Below, piece by piece: positions 61,144 to 64,000 of a DNA stretch of 64,000 nucleotides (the stretch's first letter is position 1; the number at the start of each line of letters is the position of its first letter). Below the pieces are notes generated by a model, which had not been told where the DNA came from, searched no databases, and saw only the letters and a list, made by a program, of their open reading frames with translations. Source of the DNA: Flavobacteriales bacterium (lineage in GTDB: Bacteria; Bacteroidota; Bacteroidia; Flavobacteriales_F; PHOS-HE28); contig JADJAA010000001.1 of assembly GCA_016704485.1 (NCBI GenBank), forward strand, positions 434,001-498,000. Direction: 5' to 3'. Both the position numbers and the translations under genes were made by a program.

Positions 61144-62601
61144 TCAATTCAAATTCAAGTACGCCCCCAGCCCATGCACTCCGCCTTCCCTTCCATACCC
61201 GCTTTCCTTGTACCCACCGAATGGTGAAGTAGGATCGAACTTGTTGAAGGTGTTGGCCCAGATGACGCCCGCGCGGAGCTTGGTGGTGAGGTTGAAGATC
61301 TTGGAGCCTTTGTCCGTCCACACGCCGGCGCTTAGGCCGTAGGGGGTGTTGTTGGCTTTTTGGATGACCTCATCCACCGTGCGGAATGTTTGGATGGCGA
61401 GTACCGGGCCGAAGATCTCCTCTTGTGCGATGCGTGCGCTTTGCGAAACATTGAGGAACAATGTCGGGCGGCACCAGTAGCCTTTGCTCGGTAGGTCGCA
61501 GGGTGCTTGATACATTTCACCACCATCTTCCACACCGATCTTCAGGTACTTGTTGATGGTGTTGAGCTGCTCTTTACTGTTGATGGCACCGATGTCCGTG
61601 TTCTTGTCGAGCGGATCACCAACGACCAGGCTCTTCATGCGGTGCTTCAGTTTGCGCACCACTTCATCATGTACGCTTTCCTCAACGTACAAGCGGGACC
61701 CAGCGCAACACACGTGACCTTGGTTGAAGTAGATCCCGTTGATGATTCCTTCCACTGCTTGATCAATGGCGGCATCGGCGAAGATGATGTTGGCTGCTTT
61801 TCCGCCGAGTTCGAGTGTGAGTTTCTTCCCTGTTCCGGCTGTTGAACGTTGGATCAGTTTGCCAACTCCCGTGCTTCCCGTGAATGCCACTTTGTTCACA
61901 TCGGGATGGTTCACTACGGCGGCACCTGTTGCACCCGCTCCGGTAACGATGTTCACCACACCTTCGGGTAGTTCGACTTCTTGGATCAATTCAGCAAGAA
62001 GCAATGCGGTGAGCGGTGTTGTTTCGGCTGGTTTCAAAACGACCGTGTTGCCGCAAGCCAATGCGGGGGCGAGTTTCCAGCTGGCCATGAGCAAGGGGAA
62101 ATTCCACGGGATCACTTGCCCAGCGACACCCAGTGGCGTAGGGTTCTTGCCCGGAAATGCATACTTGATCTTATCGGCCCAACCGGCGTTGTAGAAGAAG
62201 TGTGCTGCTGCTAATGGCACGTCAATGTCGCGACTTTCGCGGATGGCCTTGCCTCCATCCATCGTCTCAACAACGGCGAAGTGTCTTGCCTTTTCCTGCA
62301 GTAGCCGCGCGATCCTGTAAATGTATTTGGCACGTTCGCTGGCCGGCATTTTACCCCATGGTCCTTCGTACGCCTTGCGTGCTGCTTTTACTGCAGCATC
62401 CACATCGGCTTCGTTGGCTTCGGCAATACGCGCGAGCTTTTGCTCGTTGGCCGGGTTGATGGTGTCGAAGTATTTACCACTCTTGGGCTTCACCCATTTG
62501 CCACCAATGAACAGTTCGTACTGCTCCTTCAGTTTGAAGTGATCTTTGCTTTCCGGTGCCGGAGCGAGTTGCCAATCGAGGGGTTTCATTTTGGTTGCCA
62601 T
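61144..62601 (-). CDS. Aldehyde dehydrogenase, full length
   Basis: 485 residues from ATG 62601. All ALDH elements are intact: YELFIGGKWVKPKSGKYFDTINPA, the PWNFPLLMASWKLAPALACGNTVVLKPAE NAD pocket, FTGSTGVGKLIQRS, LELGGKAANI (general-base Glu), FNQGHVCCAGSRLYVEE (nucleophile Cys) and SPFGGYKESGYGREGG. It oxidises an aldehyde with NAD(P). Family pairing and the short ALDH at 52424-53401 suggest a formerly adjacent pair, as is seen next to deoC in related genomes. Confidence 0.93.
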   Translation of the reverse strand: MATKMKPLDWQLAPAPESKDHFKLKEQYELFIGGKWVKPKSGKYFDTINPANEQKLARIAEANEADVDAAVKAARKAYEGPWGKMPASERAKYIYRIARLLQEKARHFAVVETMDGGKAIRESRDIDVPLAAAHFFYNAGWADKIKYAFPGKNPTPLGVAGQVIPWNFPLLMASWKLAPALACGNTVVLKPAETTPLTALLLAELIQEVELPEGVVNIVTGAGATGAAVVNHPDVNKVAFTGSTGVGKLIQRSTAGTGKKLTLELGGKAANIIFADAAIDQAVEGIINGIYFNQGHVCCAGSRLYVEESVHDEVVRKLKHRMKSLVVGDPLDKNTDIGAINSKEQLNTINKYLKIGVEDGGEMYQAPCDLPSKGYWCRPTLFLNVSQSARIAQEEIFGPVLAIQTFRTVDEVIQKANNTPYGLSAGVWTDKGSKIFNLTTKLRAGVIWANTFNKFDPTSPFGGYKESGYGREGGVHGLGAYLNLN

Positions 62602-62637
62602 GGGTCGTAAAGGTAGTCCTGTATTCCACAGAACGAA

Positions 62638-62675
62638 GGCGCCCGGAAATGTGCGATGCCACACTTCCGGGCGCC
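62638..62675 (-). terminator. Hairpin terminator after the right-edge T9SS gene
   Basis: GGCGCCCGGAA pairs with TTCCGGGCGCC (11 bp, plus inner TGTG/CACA pairs) about 24 bases after the T9SS stop. On the minus strand TTCGTTCT follows, moderately T-rich. Likely an intrinsic terminator, ending before the ALDH gene. Confidence 0.7.
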
Positions 62676-62699
62676 CTCAAGGCAGGATCTTGGAAAGGC

Positions 62700-64000
62700 T
62701 CACTTCGCGAAGAACCGGAACACCTTGCGGCCATTCGGAGATCTCAACACGAACGTATAGGACCCTGAGGCAAGTCCAATAGTACTGATCTGGTCATAGC
62801 CAGCGGTAATGGTACCGGTCTTCAGCAGGAGGCCACGCGCGTCGAACAGTTCGTAAGGCACAGAGTCGTCGCTGCGAATTGTAAGCATGCCGTAGGCATC
62901 CGGTCCTGTTAATGAAATGGACTGCGTGGGGTCAGTAGTCGGCACGCCAACATTGAGCAATTCGAACGGCGCGGATATCGCTGAACAGCCCAATGCATCG
63001 GTCATTTCAACGGTGTAGCTGCCGTTCGACAGTGGCTCGAATGAGTTGGTCGTGGCACCTGTGATCTCGCTGCCATCGAGATACCACTGGAATCCAGGAC
63101 CACTGCCCGCTGTGATCAACGATGAGCCCGACGCGCTGATGCTAGGCAAGGCCACCGGATCCATGGAGAAGCGCCTGACCGCCATGCCCGCCGGGAATTG
63201 TGCACCCGAAAGGACCAGCCAGCGGCCCTCCTCGATCTCGATTGCGTCACTCGCTTTCTTGAATCCAAGGGATACCCAGGGTTGATCGTCGTTAGCGAGG
63301 ATGTTACTCTCGTTGAGCAGGAACCATTGCGTGCCAGGGACATTGCCGGAAGTGCCAGCATGCACAATGCCCAGTATGTTTCCGTCTGCGAGGATCTTCA
63401 AGCGCGAGGGCAATGGCGGAAGATTCGTTCCTAAGTGCGGCACCAGTAAGCGGCCATTCACACCGAACGTGAGATCCCGCGCGCCACTGGGCAGGAAGCG
63501 GATCAACATGATGTTGTCCTGGTCGAGCGTACCCATCACGGTCAACCGGTCCTGATCGTCCAATACGGCAGCGAAGTCCTCAAAGTAACCGTTGACCCCG
63601 GAAAATGCGGTGGTATCGTCCACCACGCCGTTGCTACCAAACGTTGTGGACGGTTCGCCCGCGAGCGTGAAGGCACTAAGTTCGATGCGGATCGTATTGA
63701 CGAAGCGGCGACCGTAGGCCACAAGGATCGTCGAACTGCTGGTCAAGTGTGTTGTTGCACGATAGGCGAACTCGGATTTCGGCACGTGCACAACTCCATC
63801 AGTGCCGAACGCAGCGTCCGGGTCGCCAGTTGCTTGGTAGCCGAACAAGGACAAAGCCCTCGAACCGCCGTTGCTGTTCCCGCTTTGGACAGCAGCAGCC
63901 ACATACCCTCCGGTGGGAAGAGCGATCAGGTCCATGCCGTAGCTGGACGCCACTCCATCAGAAGAGCTATGGCGGATGAACCCGTCCATTCCATAGGCTG
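62700..64000 (-). CDS. T9SS delta-60-repeat cargo protein, 5' end outside window
   Basis: At least 433 residues, open at the right edge (frame reads AYGMDGFIRH without a start). Delta-60 repeats each with a Phe-Gly-x-x-Gly turn: AAFGTDGVVHVPK, TTFGSNGVVDD, LTFGVNGRLLVPH. Then a PKD/Ig-like segment ending with a SprB-type block (FQWYLDGSEITGATTNSFEPLSNGSYTVEMTDALGCSA). The C-terminus resembles a type A sorting domain (VPYELFDARGLLLKTG, LASGSYTFVLRSPNGRKVFRFFAK). Secreted by T9SS is expected; function unknown. Confidence 0.83.
   Translation of the reverse strand, partial: AYGMDGFIRHSSSDGVASSYGMDLIALPTGGYVAAAVQSGNSNGGSRALSLFGYQATGDPDAAFGTDGVVHVPKSEFAYRATTHLTSSSTILVAYGRRFVNTIRIELSAFTLAGEPSTTFGSNGVVDDTTAFSGVNGYFEDFAAVLDDQDRLTVMGTLDQDNIMLIRFLPSGARDLTFGVNGRLLVPHLGTNLPPLPSRLKILADGNILGIVHAGTSGNVPGTQWFLLNESNILANDDQPWVSLGFKKASDAIEIEEGRWLVLSGAQFPAGMAVRRFSMDPVALPSISASGSSLITAGSGPGFQWYLDGSEITGATTNSFEPLSNGSYTVEMTDALGCSAISAPFELLNVGVPTTDPTQSISLTGPDAYGMLTIRSDDSVPYELFDARGLLLKTGTITAGYDQISTIGLASGSYTFVLRSPNGRKVFRFFAK

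Overview
The window reads as a chromosome segment of a free-living Bacteroidota bacterium, most likely Flavobacteriales. Evidence: many type IX secretion (T9SS) cargo proteins with type A or type B sorting domains, choice-of-anchor L and SprB-like domains, RemB/Wzi-like outer-membrane proteins, a split methionine synthase, TAnnTTTG-type -7 promoter boxes, and few strong Shine-Dalgarno sites. There is one tRNA (Phe, GAA), no rRNA and no CRISPR array. The GC content is near 50 percent, with one visibly AT-rich island at about 29.2-34.1 kb.

Layout. 0-4 kb (minus): CNNM/CorC-type membrane protein (cut by the window edge), a small membrane protein, LptC-like lipoprotein, a porin-like outer-membrane protein and type III pantothenate kinase. 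4-7.5 kb: tRNA-Phe with terminator, an HD hydrolase, and a histidine kinase overlapping the start of gpmI. 7.5-12.4 kb (minus): two tandem choice-of-anchor L T9SS proteins. 12.5-19.6 kb: M20 dipeptidase, a LEA-like lipoprotein, a complete IS4-family insertion sequence with a frameshifted transposase, a membrane protein, a DUF255 protein and a YD-repeat-like protein. 19.7-27.25 kb (minus): tsaB, a TolC-family protein, an OmpA-family protein, and methionine synthase split into two genes under a SAM-I riboswitch with an intrinsic terminator.

27.25-34.1 kb is accessory. It has a repeat-rich spacer, a heptanucleotide microsatellite abutting a SprB-repeat surface protein, and a large T9SS beta-propeller gene cut by an IS5-family element. 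Removing that element together with one copy of its 2-bp target duplication restores the reading frame exactly. 34.1-36.5 kb: two methyltransferases, the first bracketed by a repeated hairpin. 36.5-41.2 kb (minus): cytochrome c oxidase accessory operon (ctaB, two subunit III genes, subunit IV, SCO, DUF420, a small membrane protein). 41.4-49 kb (minus): surface-polysaccharide block with two RemB/Wzi-like proteins around a WecA-like transferase, then fcl, gmd (with a histone-H1-like N-terminal tail) and cysQ. 49.3-51.6 kb: DUF5679, CsaA-like and SRPBCC proteins and an ArsR regulator with a palindromic operator, plus a divergent methyltransferase.

51.6-62.6 kb: an outer-membrane barrel and a short, catalytically incomplete aldehyde dehydrogenase. 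About 7.7 kb of unrelated genes separate the latter from a full aldehyde dehydrogenase. These are a TPR-adenylate cyclase, two T9SS proteins, DUF2200, DUF1428, a membrane-anchored protein and a HEPN-like protein. The right edge holds a partial T9SS delta-60-repeat protein. The most unusual observations are the precise IS5 disruption, the possible phase-variable microsatellite, the H1-like tail on Gmd, the attC-like repeats around DUF1428 and the HEPN-like/membrane-protein pair.
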